Part shown: one piece after another, positions 1-24,120 of the stretch
Position numbering within the stretch: the first letter of the stretch is position 1
Layout: the number at the start of each line of letters is the position of its first letter
Origin: Fremontodendron californicum
Lineage: Eukaryota; Streptophyta; Magnoliopsida; Malvales; Malvaceae
Length of the DNA stretch: 64,000 nucleotides
Assembly (NCBI GenBank): GCA_030761205.1
Contig: JAULJL010000048.1
Coordinates: 4,889,501 to 4,953,500 of the forward strand
Direction: 5' to 3'
Translations under genes and position numbers: made by a program
Notes under the pieces: model-generated
What the model was told of the DNA's origin: nothing
Databases searched by the model: none
The model's input: only the letters and a program-made list of their open reading frames with translations

Positions 1-498
1 ATCCGACAGTTACATGCAAAAGCATGTAATCTTTTTCACGTCCCACTCACGTGGGAATGTTATTTTAAACTTCTTTGGCAGTTTTTGCCATTTCACTTTT
101 AAGCTGTTAACTTCCCGTAGAAAGTTAACGTTGGAACGGTGTCTATTATGAGTGTTGTTTCCAACAGTATCTTTTTTTAGATGCATGCATGATAAGATGT
201 GATATTCAAATTGTTCATAAATTGTATATTTACATTTGGTTCCGAGATGGTGATATAATATATTACAATCGACCAAAAAATGAATAAATAGAGGCTGGGG
301 TTTATCCAGTCAAGATTTTGAGCTTTCATTCCTGCTAATACTGTACTGAATCTTCGAATCAAGTTTTTTTTATAAAGACGAGACTTGAGATCTTGTAAAC
401 CTGTCTTGATTTTCAGTATATAAATTTTAATCAAGTTACGACTCCTAATCAAAATACGTCACAAATGCTACGAGAATGTTAAGAGTGACACCTGCACC
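1..498. other. Gene-free left edge
   Basis: I see no gene, splice-site series or clear terminal repeat here. The short open frames on the minus strand have no recognisable motif and look like chance. Confidence 0.4.
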
Positions 499-694
499 GC
501 TCACAAGCATGCTCTGTTCTTTTGTAATTCCCTTGTAGCTCCAACTTGCTTCTTCATGTCTTTGAATGTGTTTCTAATCCCCAACACATTTCTTCTCATA
601 TCAAAATCTTCTTCATCAGCAATAGAATGCAAATTGGTCGCGTGCCACCATTGAAAAAATCCACAATTCCTCTCTTGACAAATAAAATAGAGTT
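499..694 (-). pseudogene. Possible GRF-type zinc-finger gene fragment
   Basis: Read on the minus strand, about 65 codons stay open from 694 to a stop near 500. The peptide starts with a cysteine-rich stretch, CQERNCGFFQWWHATN, followed by an acidic segment and a short K/R/E-rich helix-like tail. The NCGFFQW core resembles the end of plant GRF zinc fingers, which have cysteines followed by G-F-F-x-W. The upstream part of such a finger (a first CxC pair) is not seen, and no start codon or splice site frames the piece. It is most likely a relic, perhaps one carried by a transposon. The family call rests on one short motif. Confidence 0.33.
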
Positions 695-1884
695 TTGATG
701 GTTATGTTCAGATTCTGATATCCTAACAGTAGCTCTTCGATCACACCGACAATATTTTGTTTTGCAACTGAATTGCCTGACTATTGCTTGAAGAAGGCAA
801 GCTAGTATTCATTGGGGAATTTTATTAAACACTTGGTGAACAGCTATAAATAAGCATATTCTTAAAAAGACCAATACAACACAACCTATCAACCAAACTC
901 AATTATTAGTAAATTGTTTCACAAAGTGCAAGCAATAATGTATAAATCTTATAATATCAATATCTACATATATGATTATAAGCATAAATATATATTTCTC
1001 TTTGTAACTCTTTACAATAAAATAAAAAATTATCTATTTTTTATGAATTTAGTAGCAAGTATCATCCAACGGACCAAGATTATGACCATTGATCAAGCTA
1101 ATCCACATCATATGATAAGAGATTATAAATTTTAAATAAAAAACAACACATTTATTCTAAATAACATGTATAACAATAAGAGATTAATTTATTATATATT
1201 ACATGATAAATTATTATTATAATATATACAAATCATTATAATAAGATACACATATCAATGACATATTTATATACTTTTAAAATTTTACATGATAAAACTT
1301 AAAAGAATATATATTTGAAATTAAAAATAACATTATAAATAATATATAATGATAAAAAAAGCTATATAATTTAATTTAAATAACATTATAAGAGATTATC
1401 ATAACGTAACATACCAATCATTAAGATAAAATATACATATCATTATCAATGACCTAGTTTATATATTTTATTCTACATTGCATGAAAAGAGATTATATTT
1501 TTTAAATTAAAAATAATATATTTATTTTAAATAATATGCATGACGATAAAAGATTATATAATTTATTATACACCATATGTATACCCATAAGAATTAAAAT
1601 ATATAATTTATTTTAAATCATGTTATAAGATTATCATAACTAATATAAGATATATTAATTTATTTAGAATTAGATTATTTTATAAGATTATCATAAGTAA
1701 TATAACATATAGTACTTTTATTGAATTGTTGTTAATTATTTTTTATTTTAAATAATTTATTTAATTATAAGTGAACAAGAAAATAAAGAACTTTATTTAT
1801 AATATATACTAATAAACATAAAAATTAAAATTTAATTATAATAATAAAAATAATTTATTTTTTAATTTTTAATTATAATTAGGC
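695..1884. other. AT-rich spacer without genes
   Basis: The stretch is extremely AT-rich, mostly runs of ATTATAAT-like sequence with a few imperfect re-uses of the same words around 1140-1700. No coding frame is supported. Confidence 0.5.
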
Positions 1885-2490
1885 TCAAACGGAGTCTCAA
1901 TGATAAAGTGCCCCAATCGTGCCATTAGAGGCATTGGGTAACAAGGCCAACACTATAAGACAGCCCTGTTTTCCCATTGAAGTTTCAAGCTCCAGTGGGG
2001 GAAAAAGACCCTCCAGTTGCAGGGTCTTTCTCCATTTTGTCCATACGGAGCTTTAAACTCCAATTGCTTTTTTTTTTCCTCTTTATTATTATATAATAAA
2101 TTAATAGGTATATTACATAATAATATGAATTAATTAAAAATAAATAATTATATAAATAATACAAAATATTATTTGATATATTATTATTATTAATTTGCTT
2201 TTATCTACTAATAAAATAATTATTTGATAAAAATAGAATTTTTAATTATTTATTGATTTCATAGAGATCAAATAATCTAAAAGTTTCATTATATATATAC
2301 ATTTTAATATAATGTCTTTAATGATCATTTTCGATTCTCACTATAATTCATCTAACCGCCACCGCTGCTTTTGAATCCAAATACATATCTTACCACTGAT
2401 TTTAATCTCACTGCTACAATAATTAATCTCACCTCCATCACTGTTTTTAATCTTACCGGAATTAATCTCACTACCCATCCAAATGGACCT
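1885..2490. mobile_element. Tourist/PIF-Harbinger-like MITE, copy 1
   Basis: The right end reads CATCCAAATGGACCT and is followed by TTA (2491-2493). The left end follows TTA at 1882-1884. Subterminal repeats of the type AATCTCACC(G) recur every 20-40 bp before the right end. The same family occurs at 2509-3000, 39481-40085 and 45127 onwards. A 3-bp TTA target duplication and a TIR near AGGTCCATTTGGATGG fit PIF/Harbinger-derived MITEs. No transposase is encoded. The left terminus is diverged and less certain. Confidence 0.6.
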
Positions 2491-2508
2491 TTAAGAAATA
2501 TAAGATTA

Positions 2509-3000
2509 AGGCTCCATTTGGATGGACGGTGAGATTGACTCCGGTGAGATTTAAAACAATGATGGCGGTGAGATTAGTTATTTTAACGGTAAGATTAAAA
2601 TCAGTGTTTGGATTCAAACGCAATGGTGGCGGTGAGGTGAATTATAGTGAGAAAGAAAAATGACCATTAGGGACATTAAATTAAAATGTGTATATATATA
2701 ATAAATAATTAAAAATTATTAAAATTATATTTATATTAAATAATAAAATATATATTAAAATTATATTTAAAAAATAAATTAAAAATTTTAAAATAAATAA
2801 TTAAAAACTAGAAATTTAAAATAAAAAATTTAAAAAGAAAAAAATAGTGGAAGGGGTAAAAGGGGGTTTTCCCCCGACACTGGGGGTCCAGCTATCTACT
2901 GGACTCCTGTCCCTCCAGTTAAACTGGAGGGGCCAGTGGCTTTTGCACCCCCACTGGGGGTGCGATTAGGGGGAAATCCCTCCAAAAAAAAAATTGGATC
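2509..3000. mobile_element. Tourist/PIF-Harbinger-like MITE, copy 2 (inverted relative to copy 1)
   Basis: It begins AGGCTCCATTTGGATGG right after TTA (2506-2508) and carries the GGTGAGATT subterminal repeats, the mirror image of copy 1. The two facing ends are about 200 bp each and nearly complementary. It also holds a perfect short hairpin (arms CCTCCAGTT / AACTGGAGG near 2910-2932) that is shared with the copy at 39481. The right end near 3000 is approximate. Confidence 0.6.
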
Positions 3001-3610
3001 CTAATTTAAAGTTATAAAATTAAAATAAATTAATAATTTTTTTCATATTTATTTATTTTTATTAAATTAATATTTTTAAAATAAAACTATACTTAATTTA
3101 AGTTTGGGTCATTTCGAGTTATAATGTTTCGAATCATTTTGGGTTTGGATCAATTCGAGTTCGGATCATTTTGGGTTCGGATCGTTTTGGGTTCAAATCA
3201 TTTTCGGGTTTGGGTTGTTTTTAGTTTTAGGTTGGATGGGTCCAGTTGTTGACTTTTTATAATCAAATTGAGTTGGGTCGGGTTCTAATTCGAATGGGTT
3301 GAGAGGGTTTTTCGGGTTTGAGTTACAATTAACAAGTCTAATGGATAAAGTACCAATGACAAAAAAGTTTTAAATTGAATCAATTTATAGAATTCTAAAA
3401 GATATCATGAATAATTCAGAATCATTCTAAGAAAAAAATTATTGTGTTTAGAAGTGATTTTCAACGAATGCTACTACTTGTGTGCCATGTGCGACAAGAT
3501 AATGGAGAGTTAATCAAAGTTTGGTGAAATCATATCTTTGGCACAAAATGGAGATATTTGGATTGAAAAAAAAAAAAAAAAAACATTAAAGTAAGAAACA
3601 ACTAACACTA
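3001..3610. other. Spacer, AT-rich with GGGTTCGGATC-like repeats
   Basis: From 3100 to 3320 a word close to TTTTGGGTTTGGATCATTTCG is repeated several times with changes, a low-complexity style common in diverged plant MITEs. An A-run lies near 3567-3583. No gene is seen. Confidence 0.4.
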
Positions 3611-3803
3611 TGTTTGGCTCAGTGTAATTGGGATGCCATTCCACCTTAATTCCTGGCGGACCGTTTATTCTTCAGTTTGGTTCTTTTTTTAGTTCAGAAT
3701 TGCAATTCGTATTCATTGGCTATTCGTTAAAAACACAGGATTGCAATTCTTTAGTAGCCCATGGTGTTAGCTATTCGACGGTTTGAAGGAATAGCTAAAA
3801 TAT

Positions 3804-6800
3804 ATTTTTTTTTTTTGGATAAGTAAGTGTTTTATTTATCCAGAAAGCAGTTAAACTGCTACATCCAACATCATGTGCAACATGTACTTAAAGCTATACA
3901 TACTTAAACAATACTTGAACAAAACTTAAGACCACTAATCAATCAGGGAACAATAGCAACATACTTCAGCAATACTTAAAGCTATACCAGAATGGACAAA
4001 GATCCTAGGAAAAAAGAGACAGTCCCCAATCTGCATCCAATCTTCGGTTCACTTCATCAGGACTAATGTTCTTGAGCCCCAACAATCGCATTCTGATGAT
4101 CTCTTTTATCTGCTCAATGATGGCTCCTTGTGTGGATTGAAGGCGATTAAAACACCTATTATTTCTCTCCCTCCAGATCGAGTAAAGAAAGGCACTCCAT
4201 GATAAACGCAAAATAACAGAAATGAGAGTTTTTCCTCTGATTCTGTTTACTGCCCATTGCAGCTCTGCTTGCCAGCTCCTTATGCTTCTATGAAGTTGGC
4301 ATAAACATAGTATATGCCCCCAGATTTTCTTTGAATAGTCACATTCGAAAAATATATGATTCCGGGTTTCTTGCTCAGTTTGACATAGCTCACATTTGCC
4401 ATCCACCTCCATGCCCCATGACATCAATCTGTTCTTTGTAGGCAGTTTGTCCAATATAGCCATCCAAGCTACCAGTGCATGTTTAGGAATATGAAATGGA
4501 AACCAGATCAGTTTATCCCACTCCACCTTGTCCTGCCTAGGCCTGAGATCATTCCAGACCTTAGCCACCATAAATCTGTTCCCAGGGAACTTCCAAGTTA
4601 GAGCACCATTCTGGTTGGAGGTGAACCTCAAAGCCAAAGCCCTCAGCTGAAGCATTTTACGCCATGTCCAGCTGCTTCCTGGGGAAGGTTGAACCTGCCA
4701 TACTGTTCTTCCTTTCAGCACATAGGCATGAAGCCAGGCAATCCACAATGAATCTGCCTGAGAGAGAAGTGCCCATAGGTGCTGAATAATGCAAGCCTTA
4801 TTCCATATTCCCAAGTCTTTTAATCCAAGACCCCCCTCTGACTTTGGACAGCAAATGGAACTCCATTTGACTCTTGCTCCCTTAGCTGAGTCATCTCTTC
4901 CTTTCCAGAAGAACCTGCTGCATAATTGATTAACTCTTTTAAGGACAGCCTTAGGCAATACAAAGTGCCTGCACCAGAAATTGGACACATTAAAAAGAAC
5001 AGATTGAATGAGCTGAAGCCTTCCTGCATAGGATAACATGCGTGCTGCCCAGCCATTGATTCTCTGAGTAATTCTGTCGATCAAAGGAGAACAATCCTTT
5101 TCAGAGAGTCTTCTTGTGACCAAAGGGACCCCAAGGTACCTAACAGGTAGTTTGCCAAGTTTAAACCCTGTCAACTCTTGCATCTCAAGTAGAGTGGTCC
5201 TACTAACACCAGAGGAGAAGACTTCACTCTTGGAAGGGTTTAATTGCAAACCAGAAATGGTATAAAAGTAATGGAGAATACCCTGTATGCCCACAACAGA
5301 ATCCAAGTTACCCTTTGCAAAAATCAGCAGATCATCTGCAAAGCACAGGTGAGTAAGTTTGATTCTGTGACATTTAGGATGATAGCTGTAAACTCCATGA
5401 AGAGCCCCTGCATCCAGAAGTCTGGATAAAACATTCATAGCAATGACAAAAAGATAAGGAGAGAGAGGGTCTCCCTGCCTTAACCCCTTTGCTCCTTCAA
5501 AGTACCCTACTAATCCCCCATTAAGAGAAATTGAGAATTTTGGGGAAGTGATGCATGCCTTGATCCATCCTATGAACTTATCAGGCAATCCATAAACTGA
5601 TAGAACAGTGAGAATGAAGTCCCAATTTAATGAATCAAAAGCTTTTTGGAGATCAATCTTCATTGCAAAACGGGGGGATAAGGTTGCTCTTCCATACCCT
5701 TTGACCAGTTCCTGAGCCATGAGAATATTATCTGAGATGCTTCTCCCTGGTATGAAGGCACTCTGATTGCTGGAGATCATAGCAGGAAGGAGTGGAGTGA
5801 GCCTGGCAGTGATGATCCTGGTAATACATTTATAAATGACAGAACAGCATGAAATAGGCCTGAAGTCCTTCATATGATTAGGATTCTGGAATTTTGGGAC
5901 AAGAGCAATACATGTAGAGTTAAAGACTGATATCCTGCTCCCTGATTGAAAGAAGGATAAGATTGCTGCAGTGACATCCTCTTCCACAATAGGCCAAGCA
6001 GTTTTAAAAAACTGTGCAGTGTATCCATCTGGCCCTGGGGCTTTGTCCCCATTCTGCTCAAACATGGCTCTTTTCACCTCCTCTTTTGTAACAGCCTTAG
6101 CTAAATTGTCCTTAGCTTCAGCAGGCAAGGCGGGCTGAATAAGTTCAGTAAGAAGCTCCCTAGGGCAGTCTGTGACCTGTTTGTCCTCAGTCCCAATCAA
6201 CTTCTGAAAGAACCTTACAGCCTCCTTTGAGATTTGGCCAAAATCTTCCAACTTCCTTCCCTCATCATCATAGAGGACTCTGATGGATTGCTTGCTATGC
6301 TTTGCTGACACCATTTTATGGAAATAATGAGTGTTCTGATCCCCCTCCTGCAGCCATTTTATCCTTGATTTCTGCCTGTAATAACTTTCCTCAGCCTTTT
6401 GGAGTTCCATCAATTCTGCATAGAGTCTTCTTTCTGTTTCATCAAGAGTATTAGATGGCCTTTGATGCAGATTGATCATCTGCATGCTCTCCAATTCTTG
6501 CCTTTTATCTTGAACCTTCCCTGAAATGTTGCCATATATGGCCAGGTTAAATGCCCTCAGTACTGCCTTTAATCTCTTCAATTTGTGGAATAGAGTGGTC
6601 ATAGGGTTGCCAATGAAAGGCTCTTGCCAAGAGTTTTTCACAATGTTTAGGAACTCTGGATTCCCAGTCCAGAAATTAAAAAACCTAAATGGCTTTGGGG
6701 GAGAATGAGCAGTCAAGTTCATCTTTATGTATGCTAGGCAGTGATCAGAAACCATTGGAGCCAAAAACTCAACAAATGAGTGAGCAAACTGTGTATGCCA

Positions 6801-7450
6801 GCAATCATTCACCAAAACCCTATCAAGCTTTTTAGCCAAGTAAGTATCAGTTTGGTGGTTGGACCAAGTGAATGCTGGTCCAGTACTGGTATGATCAAAC
6901 ACTGATAGCTGTGTCAAGCAGTCCTGAAAATCCTTCATATCAGAGGTAAGCATGTAGGAGCCATTGAAATCTGAGCTTTCCTGTGGTCTTGCTATAACAT
7001 TGAAATCTCCAGCCAAAAGCCAAGGAGAGCCATCAATTCTGCCTTGAATGTCCTGAAGATGGTGCCAAAGCCTTCTTCTACTGATGCCTTCATTGCTTCC
7101 ATAAATTGCTGTAATGTAGAACCTGGTAGAATTATAAGTGGTGCAGCATGTAATGCTCTGATCAGATGTTGCAATAAGATCAACCTGCATCTGATTTCTC
7201 CATAGGAACCATATTCTCCCATTATAAGCTTCTAAGTAGTTGTGATGTAGCTTCCATCCCTGAAAGAGCCTATCTACTATAGCTGGCATGTTTTGTTGTT
7301 TCACTCTTGTTTCCAGTAAGCAAACAAGGTCTGCCTTCAGGCAGTTTATTCTCTGTATAATACTTTTCTGCTTTTGAGGGTTGTTTAGCCCCCTAGTATT
7401 CCATACTATAAAATTCATGAAAGTTGAGGGGGGGTCACTCCAGAGGCAGG
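3804..7450 (-). mobile_element. L1-type non-LTR retrotransposon (LINE), 5'-truncated
   Basis: The element reads leftward. It ends in a poly(A) tail, seen as a T-run at 3805-3816, and is bracketed by TAAAATAT at 3796-3803 and 7451-7458, an 8-bp target-site duplication. The single long ORF2 fills nearly all of it. Only about 32 bp lie between the ORF2 start and the 5' junction, so ORF1 and the 5' UTR are missing, as expected from incomplete reverse transcription. The unbroken frame and clean tail suggest a fairly recent insertion. Confidence 0.88.
4005..7418 (-). CDS. LINE ORF2: endonuclease / reverse transcriptase
   Basis: This is an unbroken frame of 1137 residues. The N-terminus (about 1-235) is an APE-type endonuclease with the motifs NFIVWNTRGL, LLETRVK, GDFNVI and a terminal SDH. 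The reverse transcriptase core follows (about 480-745), with DLQKAFDSLNW, GLRQGDPLSPYLF (near residue 643) and the catalytic FADD (near 690). The C-terminus holds the zf-RVT zinc-binding module common in plant LINEs, with CELC and HIFFEC near residues 1005-1020. No RNase H domain is visible. The family makes the nick at the target and copies its RNA there (target-primed reverse transcription). Key catalytic residues look intact, so the protein could be functional, but the element lacks ORF1 and its own promoter region. The start is the first Met of the endonuclease domain and is the usual family start. Confidence 0.92.
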   Translation of the reverse strand: MNFIVWNTRGLNNPQKQKSIIQRINCLKADLVCLLETRVKQQNMPAIVDRLFQGWKLHHNYLEAYNGRIWFLWRNQMQVDLIATSDQSITCCTTYNSTRFYITAIYGSNEGISRRRLWHHLQDIQGRIDGSPWLLAGDFNVIARPQESSDFNGSYMLTSDMKDFQDCLTQLSVFDHTSTGPAFTWSNHQTDTYLAKKLDRVLVNDCWHTQFAHSFVEFLAPMVSDHCLAYIKMNLTAHSPPKPFRFFNFWTGNPEFLNIVKNSWQEPFIGNPMTTLFHKLKRLKAVLRAFNLAIYGNISGKVQDKRQELESMQMINLHQRPSNTLDETERRLYAELMELQKAEESYYRQKSRIKWLQEGDQNTHYFHKMVSAKHSKQSIRVLYDDEGRKLEDFGQISKEAVRFFQKLIGTEDKQVTDCPRELLTELIQPALPAEAKDNLAKAVTKEEVKRAMFEQNGDKAPGPDGYTAQFFKTAWPIVEEDVTAAILSFFQSGSRISVFNSTCIALVPKFQNPNHMKDFRPISCCSVIYKCITRIITARLTPLLPAMISSNQSAFIPGRSISDNILMAQELVKGYGRATLSPRFAMKIDLQKAFDSLNWDFILTVLSVYGLPDKFIGWIKACITSPKFSISLNGGLVGYFEGAKGLRQGDPLSPYLFVIAMNVLSRLLDAGALHGVYSYHPKCHRIKLTHLCFADDLLIFAKGNLDSVVGIQGILHYFYTISGLQLNPSKSEVFSSGVSRTTLLEMQELTGFKLGKLPVRYLGVPLVTRRLSEKDCSPLIDRITQRINGWAARMLSYAGRLQLIQSVLFNVSNFWCRHFVLPKAVLKRVNQLCSRFFWKGRDDSAKGARVKWSSICCPKSEGGLGLKDLGIWNKACIIQHLWALLSQADSLWIAWLHAYVLKGRTVWQVQPSPGSSWTWRKMLQLRALALRFTSNQNGALTWKFPGNRFMVAKVWNDLRPRQDKVEWDKLIWFPFHIPKHALVAWMAILDKLPTKNRLMSWGMEVDGKCELCQTEQETRNHIFFECDYSKKIWGHILCLCQLHRSIRSWQAELQWAVNRIRGKTLISVILRLSWSAFLYSIWRERNNRCFNRLQSTQGAIIEQIKEIIRMRLLGLKNISPDEVNRRLDADWGLSLFS

Positions 7451-7495
7451 TAAAATATTTTTGTTCCTAGGATATCCTTAACAATTTTGCAAAAT

Positions 7496-7499
7496 TACA

Positions 7500-7545
<46 letters not shown>

Positions 7546-7549
7546 TGTA
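7496..7549. repeat. Perfect 54-bp palindrome with (AT)20 core
   Basis: TACAGGC, then 20 AT units (7503-7542), then GCCTGTA. The flanks of the microsatellite mirror each other exactly, so the whole block is self-complementary. It lies just beyond the LINE 5' junction. Confidence 0.9.
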
Positions 7550-8961
7550 CAATTCATCTTTGTTGAAACCTGTTATGTTTTCATCCCTCTGAAAATCTTT
7601 GCTCTTCATTTCTCTACTCTCCCAGTGAACTGACATGAATCTTTGCCCTCTTTTTTTCGATTTCCACCATATTTCACTTAAGTTTGGTTTAACGGTAAGT
7701 TTTTCTTTTCACCCTTCTTCCTCCCAACTAAATTTTCTTTTAAATTAAACAAATGAAGGTTTTAAGATCTTACTTATTTTGTTGTATATTGATGTTTCAA
7801 AAAAAAATTCGCTTCTCTCGTCTTTAGTAAAGAAAACCCGAATACCCGTTGAAGCACTTTCATTTTTTTAATTGGAAGAGAGAGAGTGTGTGGGAGAAAT
7901 GAGAGGAGAGAGAAAAAGAAAATTATTTATAGGTGAAAAAAATTTAATAAAAAATTTAAAAAATAAATATTTTATATTATATTGTGAAATATAATTTTAG
8001 TAGATTTAATATATTATTAAATATAAAATATTATATTATTATTTTTAAATAAAATATATTAAAATTTTATTTAAAATATATACTAAAATATAACATATTA
8101 AATAATTTTAAATATTATTTTTAAAAATAATATATAAAAATTATTATTTTATATTTATTATATTTATTAATAATTTTATATTTATAATTTCTATTTTAAT
8201 ATATTTAATATAATTTTAAGAGATTAATAAATTAATTTATTTTTATTAAATAAAAATATTATTATTTGTGTTAAGAACAAAATAGTCTCTTTGTGTATAT
8301 TCTTTACCTATTTTTTAATATCATTTTAATCAACCAAACAAAATAATTGTATTCCTCCTTTACTCTATTCAACCAATTAAATACCTATTTTCACTCTATT
8401 CAATTCCAGCGAACCAAACATGCTGTCTGGTCAATTCTTTCTTCGAGTTGGTAATGGAAATGAATATACGAAAGTTGGTGATTTTATACTCTTATAAGGA
8501 GACATGGTCATAAAGTATGAAAAAGAGAAAACATGTGAAGATCCTTTGATCAGCTACTATGAGGAGAAACTTTTTAATACATTTTTATCAAATGGTTTGG
8601 TTCCACACAGTTTGATTTTGAAAGTTAATTATCTAATCATACTTTTAAAAAAATTGGATCCATCAAATGGTTTGTGCAATTAATGTAACAAAAATAGTAT
8701 GCAAACATTTTGAAAATAATATAATACATGCTGAGATGACACTTGATCAACAAGTTGAAAAACAAGTCCTATCAAAAATTCCAATCTCGTCGAAGAAAAT
8801 GAAGGATATTTATTACAGTTTAAGCAAAAATAGTTTTCCATATGCCTTTGTTTTGCTATAATTATCAATAAAAATCAAGACCATACAATATCTAGTCATT
8901 GGATCTTACGAGGTGAAATTCTCATTCACTCTTTTTTAAAATATAATTTTTTATTTGTATC
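7550..8961. other. AT-rich spacer and right part of the split MITE
   Basis: 7550-8424 belongs to the split element described at 3611-8424 and includes a very AT-rich core (7920-8270). From 8425 to 8961 I see only short chance frames and no recognisable repeat end. Confidence 0.4.
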
Positions 8962-9263
8962 TAGAGGTATCCATAAACAAGATCGGAACGAGTTTGATTA
9001 ATACTTCAAAATCTTTTTCCAAGACTTAATCCGTCGAATCTAAATATATATTTTTTTACTAGTTAAGAAAAATATTTAGAATATTATTTTTGATATGTAA
9101 ATAATTTTAAATATATTTTAAAATTAAAATTTCATAAAAATAGTTTTTGTTATTTAAAATAATACTCGAGGTTAGACGGACTCGACTAGAGCTTCAAAAT
9201 TCTTGTTCAAAGTTCGATTCAAATCAAAACAGAACCGACCTTTGACATGCTTATTAGTATCTA
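8962..9263. mobile_element. Probable hAT-like MITE
   Basis: The left end TAGAGGTATCCATAAACAAG and the complement of the right end, TAGATACTAATAAGCATG, are similar. Subterminal GACTCGA/TTCGAATC-like words recur. No good target duplication was found, so the ends are approximate. Confidence 0.35.
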
Positions 9264-9290
9264 CTAAAGCAAAGGAAGAGATATTTTAGT

Positions 9291-9768
9291 TAGGGGTGAG
9301 CATTCGGTTGGTTCTTCAAAATTTTTTAAAATCAATTAAAACTGAATAAATTTGTAAAACCGACCGAATCGATCGAAAAAATATCCCAAAACCGAGCCGA
9401 ACTTAATGTTCAATCATTTTTTTCGGTTTTGAATTGTTTAGGTTATGAGTTTTGATTTGTTTGAGTTAAGAGTTTTTTTATTTGTTTGGGTTATGGGTTG
9501 AATTGGGTTAGTTTAATTTTTGATTAGATTGGGTTGGGTTAAATTAAATTGTTAATTGAGTTTGGATTTAAATAAAAATAATATTATTTATTTTTTAATT
9601 AAGTGTCGATTTGTTCGATCAATTCGATTTAGCAAATCGATCGAATAAACATGTTTAAACCAATAAATTAATCGATATAAACCGAAATTGAACAAATCGA
9701 ATCAAATAAGCTTAATTACTTTAATTTCGATCGATTTGTTCAGTTATCCGACTTTTTGCCAACTCCTA
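9291..9768. mobile_element. hAT-type MITE with perfect 8-bp target duplication
   Basis: ATTTTAGT flanks it on both sides (9283-9290 and 9769-9776). The termini are TAGGGGTGAGCATTCGG and, inverted, TAGGAGTTGGCAAAAAGTCGG. Inside, ATCGATCGAA/TTCGATCG words are reiterated near both ends, as in hAT subterminal regions. It is 478 bp and non-coding. Confidence 0.8.
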
Positions 9769-10087
9769 ATTTTAGTAATGAAAATATTAAACTTTGGATA
9801 CTTTCGTGGTATGAAATATTATGTTGGGCTTTAACCCAAAAAACAGGTTTTGGGCTTGAATTAAAAAAAAAAAAGAAAAATTCAAGAGGTTTATTATTTG
9901 GTCCAGACCTGACTTTTGAGAAAAAAAAAAAACATAAAATGACAAAAACAGAACAGCAGAAAAAAACCTGTTATGTAATCAATTTCAACGAGTGTGAAGG
10001 GGTTTAGGGGCTAATCCGACAGTCTGAAATTTGAGAATTTTCGCTAATTGGAGAGCTGCTGACGGAATAGTTAGAGATTAGAGAGTG

Positions 10088-23513
<13,426 letters not shown>

Positions 23514-24120
23514 ACATTGAAGTCCAGGCACATGCATAAACTTTTTGCTGTCATGCATGTAAGTTCATGAATATTTAGTGCTCAAAGAGCAAAAAGTGTT
23601 GTGAGCTTGTCTTTACAAATTGATTTGGCGATTTCCTCCATCTGCTACTTTAATCATTCAATTGTTGCCTGGACAAAACATTTTTTGTGCCAAGACTAAC
23701 ACAGTTGCTTTAGTGTCAGCTGTTCGGGTTGTCAGAAAATACGGGTGCATCGAATTACGATCTGATCTGAAGTCGTTTTTCGTCCTTTACCGGTTAGATT
23801 ATGTTATAATGATACTGTGGACTTCTATATGATTTGGAGGATGAATGTTGTATACTTTGTTGATTGAAATCTTCCTCTTCTTCTTTTAGGTTATTAGCTA
23901 TGAAAGCCAGAGGCATTTGTAACATGAGATAACAAATCTTGTCATTTATTTGCATCATAAATTTTTGGCACAAAGTTGGTTTTTTTCCTTTTTGCAAAGC
24001 TAATCCATTATATAAATTTTACATTTTTTTCTCAATTTTGGTGTAGCCACGTTGGGCCTTTCATAGGTGGCCACGCCAGTTTTTTTTTTTTTTGTGTGTA
24101 GGCCTCTCATTTTTTGGGTT
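23514..24120 (+). other. UBP5 3' flank / probable 3' UTR
   Basis: This is non-coding sequence after the UBP5 stop. I see no strong AATAAA signal. The GC content falls sharply near 24000, where the tandem array begins. Confidence 0.4.

Larger units (their letters stand above)
3611..8424. repeat. MITE-like element split by the LINE
   Basis: The outer ends form imperfect inverted repeats: ATGTTTGGCTCAGTGTAATT on the left, and on the right a sequence whose complement begins ATGTTTGGTTCGCTGGAATT. Removing the LINE and one target duplication leaves about 1.1 kb of very AT-rich, non-coding DNA, the usual make-up of a non-autonomous TIR element. I could not find a clear target-site duplication for the outer element, so its superfamily is open. 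Confidence 0.45.

Noticed and set aside
4820..7222. Several shorter frames on both strands inside the LINE
   Set aside because: They are shadows of the long ORF2 in other frames and lack any family motif.
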